Shown: in pieces, positions 29,901-38,400 of the stretch | Position numbering within the stretch: position 1 is the stretch's first letter | How the letters are laid out: the number at the start of each line of letters is the position of its first letter | Assembly (NCBI RefSeq): GCF_964355755.1 | Contig: NC_092673.1 | Location: forward strand, 23,195,001 to 23,259,000 | Source of the DNA: Antedon mediterranea | Taxonomy: Eukaryota > Echinodermata > Crinoidea > Comatulida > Antedonidae | Direction: 5' to 3' | Length of the DNA: 64,000 nucleotides | Translations under genes and position numbers: made by a program | Notes under the pieces: generated by a model | Told to the model about the DNA's origin: nothing | The model's database searches: none | The model's input: only the letters and a program-made list of their open reading frames with translations

Positions 29901-32900
29901 CCATATATGGGCAAATCAAAAGTTTGATTTGAGTGTAGACCAGGATTTAGAGATGATAGAGATCTTTCCGCCCAAAGAAGATTAAAGAAGATTAAAGAAG
30001 ATTAAAGAAGATTAAAGAAGATTAAAGTTAGAAAATTGGTTCAATCACAGTCTGACCATAGAGATATTATAGTATAATATCTCTATTGTCTGACGGAACT
30101 CTTAATTCAGTGTAAGATCTTCCAGATGACTTACTTACTTACTTACTTAGCCGGGACATATCCAAACTTATATGTCTACATTTCTCCATAACGTCCTATC
30201 TGCCATTGAGACAGCCAGTTCATCTCTCTGCATACCAGTATCCGTCTGTAGTACATCAATGTATGTGAGTGCTGGACAGATGACTTAAGTGGACTATGAG
30301 ATTGCTCAAATAATTTAAGTCAATAAACTACATTCTTACTTTAATGAAAGTTTATGAGTGCAATCGTACAAATAATTTCTTGAGGTGAAAATATTTGTTC
30401 TGTTGCACGAATATAAAACATTTATCATTTGTGTTAATATAACACACATACTTTTAATGAGAGACTAGAGTAAGGCCTGTAAACCATTCGAAAGATGTAA
30501 CTACGAGTTCAATGGAATATTTATTGAATATCAGTGAAACACAATAAATTCTTCTATCAAATAGTGTGTTATTAAATAAAGTATTATATTGTATCTTTCA
30601 GATGTGGATGAATGCACAATAGGAACATACCGATGTAGTCCAAATTCTGAATGTAGTAACACTGAGGGTAGCTATCTCTGCAATTGTAAGCCTGGATATA
30701 GACAGAGAGATGGAATTTGTGTCGGTAAGTACAACTTAACTTAACCGCTTGGCCACTCACCGCTCAGAATTGTTTGCATTCCATTTCCAAGGTCCAGGGT
30801 TAAATCTTGACCTACTGTATTTCCAGAGCTTGTAACTCATGACTCTTTCTTGTCCATTCTCTACGCCTCAAATAAGAGAGATAATTTATAGTTTATCCAT
30901 CCTGTAACCTATCATATTTCTCGGAAAATGGAATAGTCCAGGCGCCGTAGCGGGTCGTACAAACATCTCTCACGCATGACATCGTCCTTATATTTAATTA
31001 TTAAATAAATAAAAAACCAATTATTTACTAAATTCCACCTGTTATTTAAACCACAGATATCAATGAGTGTATGCAAGCCAATGTGTGCTTGTATCAGTGT
31101 AAGAACACCGATGGAGATTATGAGTGTATTTGCCCACCTGGACAAATTAATCTCAGTGATGGAAAGTCATGCGTAGAATACCGCCCTGACAATACAAATA
31201 GGGAAATAGTTGAAAATACATCAGTATTTTCATGCCCCCCAAATAAAGAGTTCATAAACACTGACTGTTTCTGTAAAACTGGATACATAGAAACACAAAC
31301 AGGCTCCTGCATTGGTAAGAATTTTATAATAATTTACTATTTTTATTATGTTGTACTATGTTTATGTATTGTGCTATATTATGGTGCATCTATAATTATA
31401 ATAATAATAATTGCCTTGTGAAATCATAGGCTAAGTTTACGGCTTTCGCTCTCTGCAGGTGAAATCAATTATTTGCATTTCTAGTTTAAAATTGTCTTAT
31501 TATAATTATTATTATTATTGTTACTCTTTCTTTTATTTGTCTTGTATATAAACATATTGGATGTTCAATTCAATTTATTTTCCACATACGCCACCCACAA
31601 GCATGTACACATTTTAGTACATACATGAATGAATTGAAGGTATTTTGCAAATGCAATAGTTAATCCTTATTTCGTTTTAATTTCTTTACTAGATGTAAAC
31701 GAGTGCATAACAGAAATTCATAGATGTGCTACAGATGATTTATGTATTAATACTGAGGGATCTTACAGTTGTTTCTGTCCATCTGGTTACAGACTAAATG
31801 ACCAAGATCAAGTATCTTGTGACGGTATGAGAAAAACCCAGTTGAACTTTTCAGATAACCTTATAATGATTTAATTTTTGTTGTACTTAGACTCATTAAT
31901 TGTTTTACTTATAGTATAACAATAAATGATAATAATAAACAATTATAGTTATGTTGAATAATACAGATTTTAATAACATTGTTTATGAATATTCTGGCTC
32001 TCTTTATTAGTTTATACATCATTTTACTTTCTATGGACCAGAGATTCTGAAATAAAAGATTGAATGAATGAATTTCCTGCATAATATTAAATATTAATGT
32101 CTTTTATCAGATATCAACGAATGTGAGAACTATAACTGTGGACTTGACAAGACTTGTTTTAATATGTTGGGATCATTTAGATGCATAGATACACCATGCC
32201 CTGCTGGTTATAGCAGAACAATTGGGTAAGTGCAACAAGGTTTTATAAGAACATAAAGGAATAAGGAAAAGAAATTCTGGTATGTCACATTTATACTTTT
32301 ATAGCCCATTTTGCTCTCATAATTTTCTGGAATGGAATAGACAATGAGATGTTTCATTCTTTTTTGCAATGTTTAATGTTTCATACATTATGGCTTCCGA
32401 ATAACAACATATTTGTGAGTTCCATATTTTACAATGATGGATCAATGGGACTTTAGTTGTTGTAATTGATGCTTAAGCATAGTGTACATTAGCAAACATT
32501 ACCAAACTTTTGTTCGCCACTATATTGAAAATTTCTTTAAAACTACAGGAAGTATTTGAGTCCTTCTGTAGGAAAACTAATTTGTCAAGAATGCGCACAT
32601 CATAGCTTCTGAAAATTAGCTTTCTGTAGTTTCGCAAAGTTTTTCAAATTTTCTTGCAAAACTTTATTTGCTTGGTTTTCCTAATTTAAGTTTACCAGTG
32701 TAGACTAGGCTTTAGTTTATCCATTTTTTTAGAAAAGTTACCTTAAACATGATTAGAAAGAAACTGTATTTATCTGTGAATTGTAAATATAGATTCTAAA
32801 TTTTGTCTCACAGTGGTTGTGTCTGTCAGAGCGGTTGTCAAGGAAGCCGTAGTGAATTGGTTTACAGGACAATAGCGTTAAAGCGAGGCATCCAAAAGGG

Positions 32901-33514
32901 TCAAGATCTACTTCGTCTCTACACTGTATATGAAACGGGCGACATTCAAAGAATCCATACAAACTCTGTTTACACTGTCATTAATGAACCAGACGAAGAA
33001 GTTAGTATATTTATTATTATATATATGTTTAATTTGTTAAGAAAGTGATATAAATGTCTGCCTTTACTTCTTGCCTAGTCTACTGATATCAATTTCCTTA
33101 AAAAGATTGTAAAATATTTGGTGTAATTCCAAAATTCAGTAAAATATTTACTTTATACTGTTATTAATGAACCAGGTGAAGAAGTTAGTATATTTATTAT
33201 TATATATATGTTTTATAATTTTGTTAGGAAAGTGATATCGGTGTCTGCCTTTATTAGGCACCTGATTCAGATAGAAATGTTAAATTAATATATAAATTCT
33301 GACAAATTAATTTCTTTATTATTTTCAGGCTGTGCCATTTGCCATTCGCCCTGATCTATCTGGTGGTGGAATGCTGTACACACTCAAGGAATTCAACCAA
33401 ATGGAAGAGTTCCGTGTCAAAGTTCAAGCAATTGGCTACTCATATGATAGACGTTACATTGATTACAAGACTACGTTTGTTATCTATATATCAATATCGG
33501 CATACACATTTTAA
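114..33514 (+). CDS. HMCN1: Hemicentin, 3' part of gene (multi-exon, partial at 5' end)
   Basis: Large secreted basement-membrane protein of the hemicentin (fibulin-6) family. Spliced by eye from GT-AG boundaries, the window encodes 25 I-set Ig domains, 6 TSP1 repeats, a G2F domain, a short Cys linker, 8 EGF modules and a fibulin-type C-terminal module ending in TAA at 33512-33514. That order matches the C-terminal half of vertebrate hemicentin-1. Every domain junction uses phase-1 introns except the end (phase 2 after EGF8, phase 0 before the last exon). The summed exons are an exact multiple of three, about 3,399 residues. The first exon in view begins with two bases of a split codon, so the VWA domain and further Ig domains lie upstream. 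It cannot be told from sequence alone whether this is orthologous to HMCN1, HMCN2 or both. No internal stop or frameshift was found, so the gene looks functional. Confidence 0.94.
405..2438 (+). other. Hemicentin intron (2.0 kb) with repeats, no gene
   Basis: Non-coding. It contains a perfect hairpin at 821-855 and two diverged copies of a segment of about 85 bp at 1350-1433 and 2044-2130, sharing AATTCGnTTTAATCGTCAATAA. Short ORFs here lack any domain signature. Confidence 0.6.
821..855. repeat. Perfect inverted repeat (12-bp arms, 11-nt loop)
   Basis: TAGATGGTACGC at 821-832 is exactly the reverse complement of 844-855, with loop TCGCTTCGCTC. The G+C content stands out from the A+T-rich intron. 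Such hairpins often mark transposon ends; CTAG follows the right arm. Confidence 0.8.
2881..3013. mobile_element. TIR MITE, 'TTCCCACTA' family, copy 1
   Basis: Perfect 19-bp terminal inverted repeats, TAAAGCTTGGTTCCCACTA and its complement, enclose about 95 bp containing a GACGCAACGTAATGCAACG-like interior. Two more copies lie in collagen introns (54279-54423, 62185-62348). There is no coding capacity. Confidence 0.8.
4757..5040. mobile_element. Probable nested MITE remnants in hemicentin intron
   Basis: The left side begins TAAAGCCTAGTCTACACTAG, the same end as the element at 32471-32714. Inside, CAGTGGTGTAA (about 4802) and GTTACGCCACTG (about 4946) form an imperfect inverted pair, suggesting a second insertion. 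Boundaries are approximate. Confidence 0.4.
6125..11486 (+). CDS. HMCN1: Hemicentin Ig domains 8-16 of window (one exon each)
   Basis: Exons: Ig8 6125-6418, Ig9 6535-6810, Ig10 7121-7393, Ig11 7911-8183, Ig12 8683-8967, Ig13 9420-9695, Ig14 10198-10479, Ig15 10777-11049, Ig16 11202-11486. All keep the Cys-Trp-Cys core and phase-1 boundaries. Ig13 has no in-frame start codon early in the exon, so it is missed if one looks only for ATG-initiated ORFs. It is plainly real: [18 protein letters not shown] and [11 protein letters not shown] are all present. Ig8, Ig12 and Ig16 form a subtype with a CxVxDxxP motif after the first Cys and A/S-T-x-F/W near the end, spaced four domains apart. Confidence 0.93.
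9001..9125. mobile_element. Tigger/pogo-like MITE, partial copy
   Basis: Begins CAGTCAACTCTCCCAATACC right after a TA (8999-9000), followed by the interior shared with 16274-16431 (GGAATGTGTTTCTAATGGTA). The right terminus is degenerate. Confidence 0.6.
9717..9995. repeat. Degenerate minisatellite, about 21-bp period
   Basis: Successive diverged versions of a unit like GGAGTTGTCACGATTGCC, starting just downstream of the Ig13 donor. Copies drift from TGATTGCTCAGGGGTGGTC to AGAGTCTTTATGATTGTC. Confidence 0.6.
11832..14527 (+). CDS. HMCN1: Hemicentin Ig domains 17-21 of window (one exon each)
   Basis: Exons: Ig17 11832-12131, Ig18 12465-12746, Ig19 13073-13345, Ig20 13696-13968, Ig21 14264-14527. 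Ig17 is the longest single-exon Ig here (300 nt), because of a longer segment ([12 protein letters not shown]) before strand B. Core motifs include [18 protein letters not shown] in Ig17, [18 protein letters not shown] in Ig20 and [18 protein letters not shown] in Ig21. Ig21 departs from the N-x-A-G turn. All exons are symmetrical phase 1-1, which allows in-frame exon gain, loss or skipping. Confidence 0.93.
14634..18065 (+). CDS. HMCN1: Hemicentin Ig domains 22-24, each split over two exons
   Basis: Three consecutive Ig domains are interrupted by an internal intron, unlike all others in view. Ig22 is 14634-14821 plus 15218-15299, split in phase 0 after DRVE. Ig23 is 15796-15927 plus 16493-16624, split in phase 1 after IIPG. 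Ig24 is 17250-17440 plus 17984-18065, split in phase 0 after YDTS. In each, the first exon carries the first Cys and the Trp, and the second carries the Y-x-C half ([33 protein letters not shown]). Reading straight through the first exon soon gives a non-Ig sequence or a stop, so the introns are required. The intron within Ig23 contains a complete Tigger-like MITE. Confidence 0.9.
15415..15527. mobile_element. Small TIR element, copy A
   Basis: Shares its interior (AAATATGGTAGTG, CATATATGGGCA) and the end AGTTTGATAGTGTAGACAGA with 29803-29950, where the complementary end CTCTGCCTACACTATCAAAC is intact. Left end truncated. Confidence 0.5.
16274..16431. mobile_element. Complete Tigger/pogo-like MITE (158 bp)
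   Basis: Starts CAGTCGACTCTCCCAATACC, ends with the matching inverted repeat GGTATTGGGAGAGTTGACTG, and is flanked by TA on both sides (16272-16273, 16432-16433). CAGT ends plus a TA duplication and a CTCTCNNNTANC-type terminus are typical of Tc1/mariner-pogo (Tigger) MITEs. It sits in the intron inside Ig23. Confidence 0.8.
17600..17720. repeat. Dispersed repeat, copy 1
   Basis: Shares AAAGATGTACTAGGTTCTTTAA followed by a CACATGAG...AGATGTG segment with 59360-59470 in a collagen intron. Unclassified. Confidence 0.5.
18227..18523 (+). CDS. HMCN1: Hemicentin last Ig domain (Ig25 of window)
   Basis: Single 297-nt phase 1-1 exon starting YPPQFLIEP. Core motifs are [19 protein letters not shown] and [10 protein letters not shown]. 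It has a longer C'-E region ([17 protein letters not shown]) than its neighbours and lacks the usual N-x-A-G. It is the last Ig before the TSP1 block. Confidence 0.92.
18524..19572 (+). other. Hemicentin intron between Ig25 and TSP1-1
   Basis: No exon seen. It carries a third Tigger-like copy at about 19146-19285, whose right end GGGTTGACTG is followed by TA, and otherwise plain A+T-rich sequence. Confidence 0.6.
19146..19285. mobile_element. Tigger/pogo-like MITE, copy with intact right end
   Basis: Interior GGAATGTGTTTCTAATGGTA matches the copies at 9001 and 16274 (the latter in reverse orientation). It ends GTCCGTATTGGGTTGACTG then TA. Left TIR eroded. Confidence 0.6.
19573..22953 (+). 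CDS. HMCN1: Hemicentin thrombospondin type-1 repeats 1-6
   Basis: Six phase-1 exons, one TSP1 repeat each: 19573-19758, 20274-20444, 21156-21320, 21970-22140, 22259-22426 and 22783-22953. Each begins with a Trp ladder followed by Cys: [47 protein letters not shown] and [11 protein letters not shown]-x-x-W is the acceptor for C-mannosylation in this family. Each continues S/P-x-T/S-C-G-x-G, with basic R-x-R-x-C segments that form the Arg side of the Trp-Arg stack (for example RTRERKC in repeat 2, RVRRREC in repeat 5). Repeat 1 departs from the family with [12 protein letters not shown] in place of TCGxG. Repeat 6 has Phe in place of the second ladder Trp. Six repeats is the number in vertebrate hemicentin-1. 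Confidence 0.93.
23433..25278 (+). CDS. HMCN1: Hemicentin G2F (nidogen G2 beta-barrel) domain, three exons
   Basis: Exons 23433-23576, 23758-23895 and 24931-25278, all phase 1. The domain opens [12 protein letters not shown], includes [17 protein letters not shown] and [15 protein letters not shown], and continues through the conserved [10 protein letters not shown]. These match the G2F fold of nidogen and hemicentin, a GFP-like barrel that in nidogen binds perlecan and collagen IV. The partner in hemicentin is not established here. The intron after the second exon (23896-24930) is occupied by a minisatellite made of copies of that exon's own 3' end and splice donor, so choice of the 23895 donor is an inference from frame and domain fit. 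Confidence 0.92.
23866..24625 (+). repeat. Minisatellite made of an exon end plus its splice donor
   Basis: Begins within the coding end of the second G2F exon (about 23850-23895) and continues into the intron as roughly a dozen copies of a 50-64 bp unit: ACAAATGGAATATTCCAACAG, then TTCAAG, then GTTGAGTTTAATACTG, then GTGAGT. Most copies keep the CTG/GTGAG splice-donor context. Long and short unit types alternate. Confidence 0.85.
25653..25724 (+). CDS. HMCN1: Hemicentin linker exon between G2F and EGF modules
   Basis: A 72-nt phase 1-1 exon encoding a short two-Cys segment: [13 protein letters not shown], then a GPFC end. The same kind of C-P-x-G-F ... G-P-F-C linker sits between G2F and the first EGF in vertebrate hemicentins. 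Flanked by ctgtAG and GTaagt. Confidence 0.88.
   Translation: MMSMLVLAPAHLALFMIHLVHSA
26067..32225 (+). CDS. HMCN1: Hemicentin EGF modules 1-8
   Basis: Eight phase-1 exons: 26067-26189, 28517-28654, 28925-29047, 29603-29725, 30602-30724, 31057-31314, 31693-31824 and 32111-32225. Each starts with the calcium-binding consensus D-x-D/N-E-C (DQDEC, DLNEC, DVDEC, EINEC in EGF4, DVDEC, DINEC, DVNEC, DINEC). Most carry the C-x-N-x4-Y/F-x-C hydroxylation motif, such as [12 protein letters not shown] in EGF1. Exon 6 is double length (258 nt) and adds a second Cys-rich piece ([16 protein letters not shown]) after a Ser/Thr/Asn-rich linker. EGF8 ends in phase 2 (TIGG) and runs into the fibulin module. 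The EGF1-EGF2 intron holds a SINE and a Helitron-like element. Confidence 0.93.
26341..26640 (+). mobile_element. tRNA-derived SINE
   Basis: The head reads as a tRNA: A-box TGGCGCAGTGGTT at about 26353, anticodon-loop region CTTGCAA, and B-box GGTTCAAGCC at about 26396. The body (CCTTGAGCAAGATTCTTTATCC...) resembles the conserved central domain of Nin-DC/MetaSINE-type SINEs; that match is from memory and uncertain. The tail lacks an obvious poly-A. Confidence 0.75.
26859..28445 (+). mobile_element. Helitron-like non-autonomous element, copy A (about 1.6 kb)
   Basis: Near the left end is a hairpin around GTTATCCGC...GCGGATAAC. The right end has GCGGATAACTAACTCGTC, then a loop and GACGAGTT (arms 28415-28422 and 28428-28435), followed six bases later by CTAG (28442-28445) and T. 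A 3' hairpin before CTAG/T is the Helitron signature. The interior matches copy B at 60083-61311 over several blocks. No Rep/helicase ORF. Confidence 0.6.
29803..29950. mobile_element. Small TIR element, copy B
   Basis: Starts AAGCTCTGCCTACACTATCAAAC and ends with a diverged complement near GTTTGATTTGAGTGTAGAC. The interior AAATATGGTAG is duplicated. Partner of 15415-15527. Confidence 0.55.
29980..30027 (+). repeat. 10-bp microsatellite, five units
   Basis: ATTAAAGAAG repeated about five times without interruption, next to copy B of the small TIR element. Confidence 0.9.
30921..30990 (-). repeat. Dispersed repeat shared with the collagen gene
   Basis: About 70 bp that reappears in opposite orientation at 53693-53765, sharing AATGGAATAGTCCAGGCG and GCATGACATCGTCCT. 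Unclassified. Confidence 0.65.
32471..32714. mobile_element. TIR MITE, 'CTAGTCTACACTAG' family
   Basis: Left end TTAAGCATAGTGTACATTAG; right end CCAGTGTAGACTAGGCTTTA, its imperfect complement. A+T-rich interior with GCAAAC/GTTTGC motifs near both ends. In the intron before the fibulin module. Confidence 0.6.
32814..33514 (+). CDS. HMCN1: Hemicentin fibulin-type C-terminal module and stop
   Basis: Two exons, 32814-33000 (phase 2 to 0) and 33329-33514. The reading runs GCVCQSGC, then [31 protein letters not shown] and, in the last exon, [28 protein letters not shown] and a hydrophobic end [12 protein letters not shown] followed by TAA. This is the FC/fibulin C-terminal module that ends hemicentins and fibulins. 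The donor at 33001 is GTTAGT. The intron holds a decayed second copy of the exon end and donor near 33147-33260. Confidence 0.9.
33147..33260 (+). repeat. Decayed duplicate of a coding-exon end and its intron start
   Basis: TACTGTTATTAATGAACCAG, GTGAAGAAGTTAGTATATTT and the following ATATATATG repeat the end of the 32814-33000 exon, its GTTAGT donor and the first intron bases (copy 1 about 32970-33085). The codon-level match is imperfect (TTCACC became GGTGAA-like changes), so this is a fossil tandem duplication. Confidence 0.8.
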
Positions 33515-34299
33515 ATTATAATGAACTTGAAGAATTTGCGTATTCAGGTTATAATGAGCAAATAATTTTAATAACGATATTTTTACACATTTATTGTTAT
33601 TATTTATACAGTTTTAACTAGTACATGAAGTTTAAACAGTTATTTTTATACTATTTTCTTTAAATAATCCAATTTGGACATTATTTATCAATTTGTATAA
33701 AAAAAAACCAATCTGTATTTAACTTCATGAAAGTCTGAATTTTTAAAACACATTAAAAAAAAATGTACATGTCAGTTTTAATGAACTGAAAATGTGTTTG
33801 TACTTTATATATGTATTTAATAGGGAAAGAAAAATTGGTTTTGTTATAAATTTTAAAAAATAGCAGCTAGCCTGTTATGTTTCTAAGGGAGTTTTTCAAA
33901 ATGAAATGTGTAGAATTCAAAATGCCAAGATGAGGCATACATGTATAGATGTGTTCATTCAAGTTCCTATTTTAATGTAAGAAAAACAGTAAAGTATTTG
34001 ATGCAGTTTTAAGCTTTTTTATATGTAATCAGTACATTATACATTGTTGTGATAAGTGTGAGTTTCTTATGGCTTTGTAAATGCAAATATGGTGCTTTAA
34101 AAAAAATCAACGAAATACAGTTAGAAATCTTACACAGTGGGTGTATAATTCTAAAAATAGTTCTGAATTGTAAATAAGTATCAAATTAAAAGGATAAACA
34201 ATTTGGTACAGTTGGTTCCAAATTCATTTAATGTCAATAATTCATATATTCTTTTTAACTGACACAAACTATTTTATAAAAGATGTCCAGAAAAATAAA
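33515..34299 (+). other. Probable hemicentin 3' UTR with AATAAA at 34294-34299
   Basis: A+T-rich non-coding stretch after the TAA. The first canonical AATAAA downstream on the plus strand is at 34294-34299; an ATTAAA lies about 110 bases before it. The region lacks repeats that would argue against a transcribed UTR. The cleavage site would be expected about 10-30 bases after the signal. Placement is inferred from motif only. Confidence 0.45.
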
Positions 34300-34741
34300 T
34301 ATTAAAATGATTTTATTGTAAATTCAACTGCATTTGGAATAATTCAACTGTAGTCAGATGATGTACTTATTGCTATATTAACTAATTTATAGCATTGGTG
34401 AAGTAACTAGCTGTAGTAATTGCAGTTATGGTGATTAAACTGCAGTTATAGTTATTATACTGTACTAAATTACTACATTAATGCAGCAATTCGCCAAAAC
34501 AATTCAACTGTAGTAACCTAATGTACACTTTATCTTTCAGTACATAATTTATTCTATCATTGCAACACATTGAGTCTTGGAAAGAACAAAAAAACATTAA
34601 ATAATGTACATTATCTCCACACTGCATTTGTTTTTTTATTTAAGTATAAGTCCACTTATAGTAATCCACTTTCAGATAGAATTTAGCATATTAACATAGT
34701 AACTATATGTTACACAAACATGAAATGAAAGAGTAATAGAG

Positions 34742-35430
34742 TAACAGTATACCAGAGTAGCAGGTTAAAGTGAGTGGCCGGATAAACCAAAGTGACAGTA
34801 TACCAGAGTAGCAGGTTAAACTGCGTGACAGGATAAACCACAGTGACAGTATACCAGAGTAGCAGGTTAAACCGCGTGACAGGATAAACCAAAGTGACAA
34901 TATACCAGAGTAGCAGGTTAAACCGTGTGACAGGATAAACCAAAGTGACAATATACCAGAGTAGCAGGTTAAACCGCGTAACAGGATAAACCAAAGTGAT
35001 AGTATACCAGAGTAGCAGGTTAAACCGCGTGACAGGATAAACCAAAGTGACAGTATACCAGAGTAGCAGGTTAAACCGCATGACAGGATAAACCAAAGTG
35101 ACAATATACCAGAGTAGCAGGTTAAACCGCGTGACAGGATAAACCAAAGTGACAGTATACCAGAGTAGCAGGTTAAACCGCATGACAGGATAAACCAAAG
35201 TGACAATATACCAGAGTAACAGGTTAAACCGCGTGACAGGATAAACCAAAGTGACAGTATACCAGAGTAGCAGGTTAAACCGCGTGACAGGATAAACCAA
35301 AGTGACAATATACCAGAGTAGCAGGTTAAACCGCGTGACAGGATAAACCAAAGTGACAGTATAACAGAGTAACAGGTTAAACAGACTAACCGGTTAAACA
35401 GAGTGACATGATAACAGAGTAACATAATAA
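34742..35430. repeat. 51-bp tandem repeat, about 13 copies
   Basis: The unit contains ATACCAGAGTAGCAGGTTAAA, then CCGCGTGACAGGATAAACC and AAAGTGACAGT. Copies are highly similar at an exact 51-bp period; CGCG/CGCA and CAGT/CAAT variants alternate irregularly. Because 51 is a multiple of three, long open frames appear on the minus strand; they are artefacts. Confidence 0.93.
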
Positions 35431-35451
35431 ATAAGGATCAGAACATCTCCC

Positions 35452-38400
35452 ATTCTTAATAAAAAAAAACCTGAACTATACGGCCCTGTCATGAAAGAAC
35501 GACTCAACTGACACATTTTTCAAAAATCACTTTTTTAGCTTTTTGGGCTATTTAGGGAATGATACACCTTGTGGTATATTCAGATATTCAAAATTTTAAC
35601 TAGAAATATGAAATTTAAAAATCAAAATACCACTCAATTACAAGTGTGTGTTACTATTGTCACCAAAGACTAACTCAACTACAAATGCCATGAAAGACTC
35701 ACTCAAATGACATATTAACACCTATTATGTCATAGGAAACCCATTCAAGTGCACAACAAAGGTGTTAATTGTACAGCAAGCTGTGTAATGTTGTTGTTTT
35801 AAACATAAACTAATTTGGTACTGCCCTACGAATAATTGTCAATAATTTTTTTATTCAATACTCACTTAAATTTGTTTAGTTATTATTAGAGTATTAATTT
35901 TATTTCTGGAATATTTAGAATTAAATACCTTGGAGAGAGACTATGTGAACACCGTAATGATATTATTATTGAATATTCTCCCTCTTAAATTAATACTTAA
36001 AACTAAAGTAAAAATACAAGAAACATGAAAAACAATTTTCAAAAATTTTCAAAAAATGGCAGATTTTCGACCTTTTTATTTTTCTATAAAACTGGTTACT
36101 ATAGCACAATTGAAATGCGGAGAACCCATTATTCGCCTCTGCGCATGTTTATTATGCTATAGTAACCATTTATTTCAAAACTGGTTACTATAGCACAATT
36201 GACATGCGCAGAACCCATTAGTCGCCTTTGCCCATGTTTATTATGCTATAGTAACCATTTATGTCAAAAGTAACCACTTTTTTAACATGCGCAGAACCCA
36301 TTAGTTGACTCTGCGCATGTTTATTATGCTGTAGTAACCATTTATGTCAAAACTGGTTACTGTAGCACTATTGACATGCGCAGAACCTATTATTCGTCTC
36401 TGCGCATGTTTATTATGCAATAGTATCCATTGATGTCCAAAAATAAAAGGGTCGAAAATCGGCCATTTTTCGAAAATTTTCCTGTACTATAGTACAGGGA
36501 TTTTTCAAAAAATGGCAAATTTTCGACGTTTTTATTTTTCGATAAAACTGGTTACTATAGCACAATTAACATGCGCAGAACCCATTAGTCGCCTCTGGGC
36601 ATGTTTATTATGCTATAGTAACCATTTATGTCAAAACTGGTTACTGTAGCACTATTGACATGCGCAGAACCCATTATTCATGTCTGCGCATGTTTATTAT
36701 GCAATAGTAATCATTTATGTCAAAAAATAAAAGGGTCGAATATCGGCAATTTTTCGAAAATTTCCCTTTTTTTTTCAAAAAATGGCAAGTTTTCGACCTT
36801 TTTATTTTTCGATAAAACTGGTTACTATAGCACAATTAACATGCGCAGAACCAATTAGTCGCCTCTGCGCATGTTTATTATGCTATAGTAACCATTTATG
36901 TCAAAACTGGTTACTGTAGCACAATTGACAGGTGCAGAACCCATTATTCGTCTCTGCGCATGAACCCATAATTCGTCTCTGCGCATGTTTATTATGCAAT
37001 AGTAACGATTTATGTCCAAAAATAAAAGGGTCGAAAATCGGCCACTTTTCGAATATTTTCCTGTACTATAGTACAGGGATTTTTCAAAAAATGGCAAATT
37101 TTCGACATTTTTATTTTTCGATAAAACTGGTTACTATAGCACAATTAACATGCGCAGAACCCATTAGTCACCTCTGCGCATGTTTATTATGCTATAGTAA
37201 CCATTTATGTCAAAACTGGTTACTGTAGCACAATTGACATGCGCAGAACCCATTATTCGTCTCTGCGCATGTTTATTACGCAATAGTAACGATTTATGTC
37301 AAAAAATAAAAGGGTCGAAAATCGGCCATTTTTCGAAAATTTCCATGTACTATATAGTACAGGGATTTTTCAAAAAATGGCAAATTTTCGACCTTTTTAT
37401 TTTTCGATAAAACTGGTTACTATAGCACAATTAACATGCGCAGAACCCATTAGTCGCCTCTGGGCATGTTTATTATTCTATAGTAACCATTTATGTCAAA
37501 ACTGGTTACTGTAGCACTATTGACATGCGCAGAACCCATTATTCATATCTGCGCATGTTTATTATGCAATAGTAATCATTTATGTCCAAAAATAAAAGGG
37601 TCGAAAATCGGCCATTTTTCGAAAATTTCCCTGTACTATAGTACAGCGATTTTTAAAAAAATGGCAAGTTTTCGACCTTTTTATTTTTCGATAAAACTGA
37701 TTACTATAGCACAATTAACATGCGCAGAACCAATTAGTCGCCTCTGCGCATGTTTATTATGCTATAGTAACCATTTATGTCAAAACTGGTTACTGTAGCA
37801 CAATTGACAGGCGCAGAACCCATTATTCGTCTCTGCGCATGAACCCATTATTCGTCTCTGCGCATGTTTATTATGCAATAGTAACGATTTATGTCCAAAA
37901 ATAAAAGGGTCGAAAATCGGCCATTTTTAGAAAATTTTCCTGTACTATAGTACAGGGATTTTTCAAAAAATGGCAAATTTTCGACCTTTTTATTTTTCGA
38001 TAAAACTGGTTACTATAGCACAATTAACATGCGCAGAACCCATTAGTCGCCTCTGCGCATGTTTATTACGCTACAGTAACCATTTATGTCAAAACTGGTT
38101 ACTGTAGCACAATTGACATGCGCAGAACCCATTATTCGTCTCTGCACATGTTTATTATGCAATAGTAACCATTTATGTCCAAAAATAAAAGGGTCGAAAA
38201 TCGGCCATTTTCCGAAAATTTCCATGTACTATATAGTACAGGGATTTTTCAAAAAATGGCAAATTTTCGACCTTTTTATTTTTCGATAAAACTGGTTACT
38301 ATAGCACAATTAACATGCGCAGAACCCATTATTCGCCTTTGCCCATGTTTATTATGCTATAGTAACCATTTATGTCAAAAGTAACCACTTTTTTAACATG

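Noticed and set aside
34703-35425. Minus-strand ORFs of 213-240 codons with a 17-residue repeat
   Set aside because: They are the direct product of a 51-bp tandem array (51 = 3 x 17) and stay open in more than one frame. There is no initiation context or domain.
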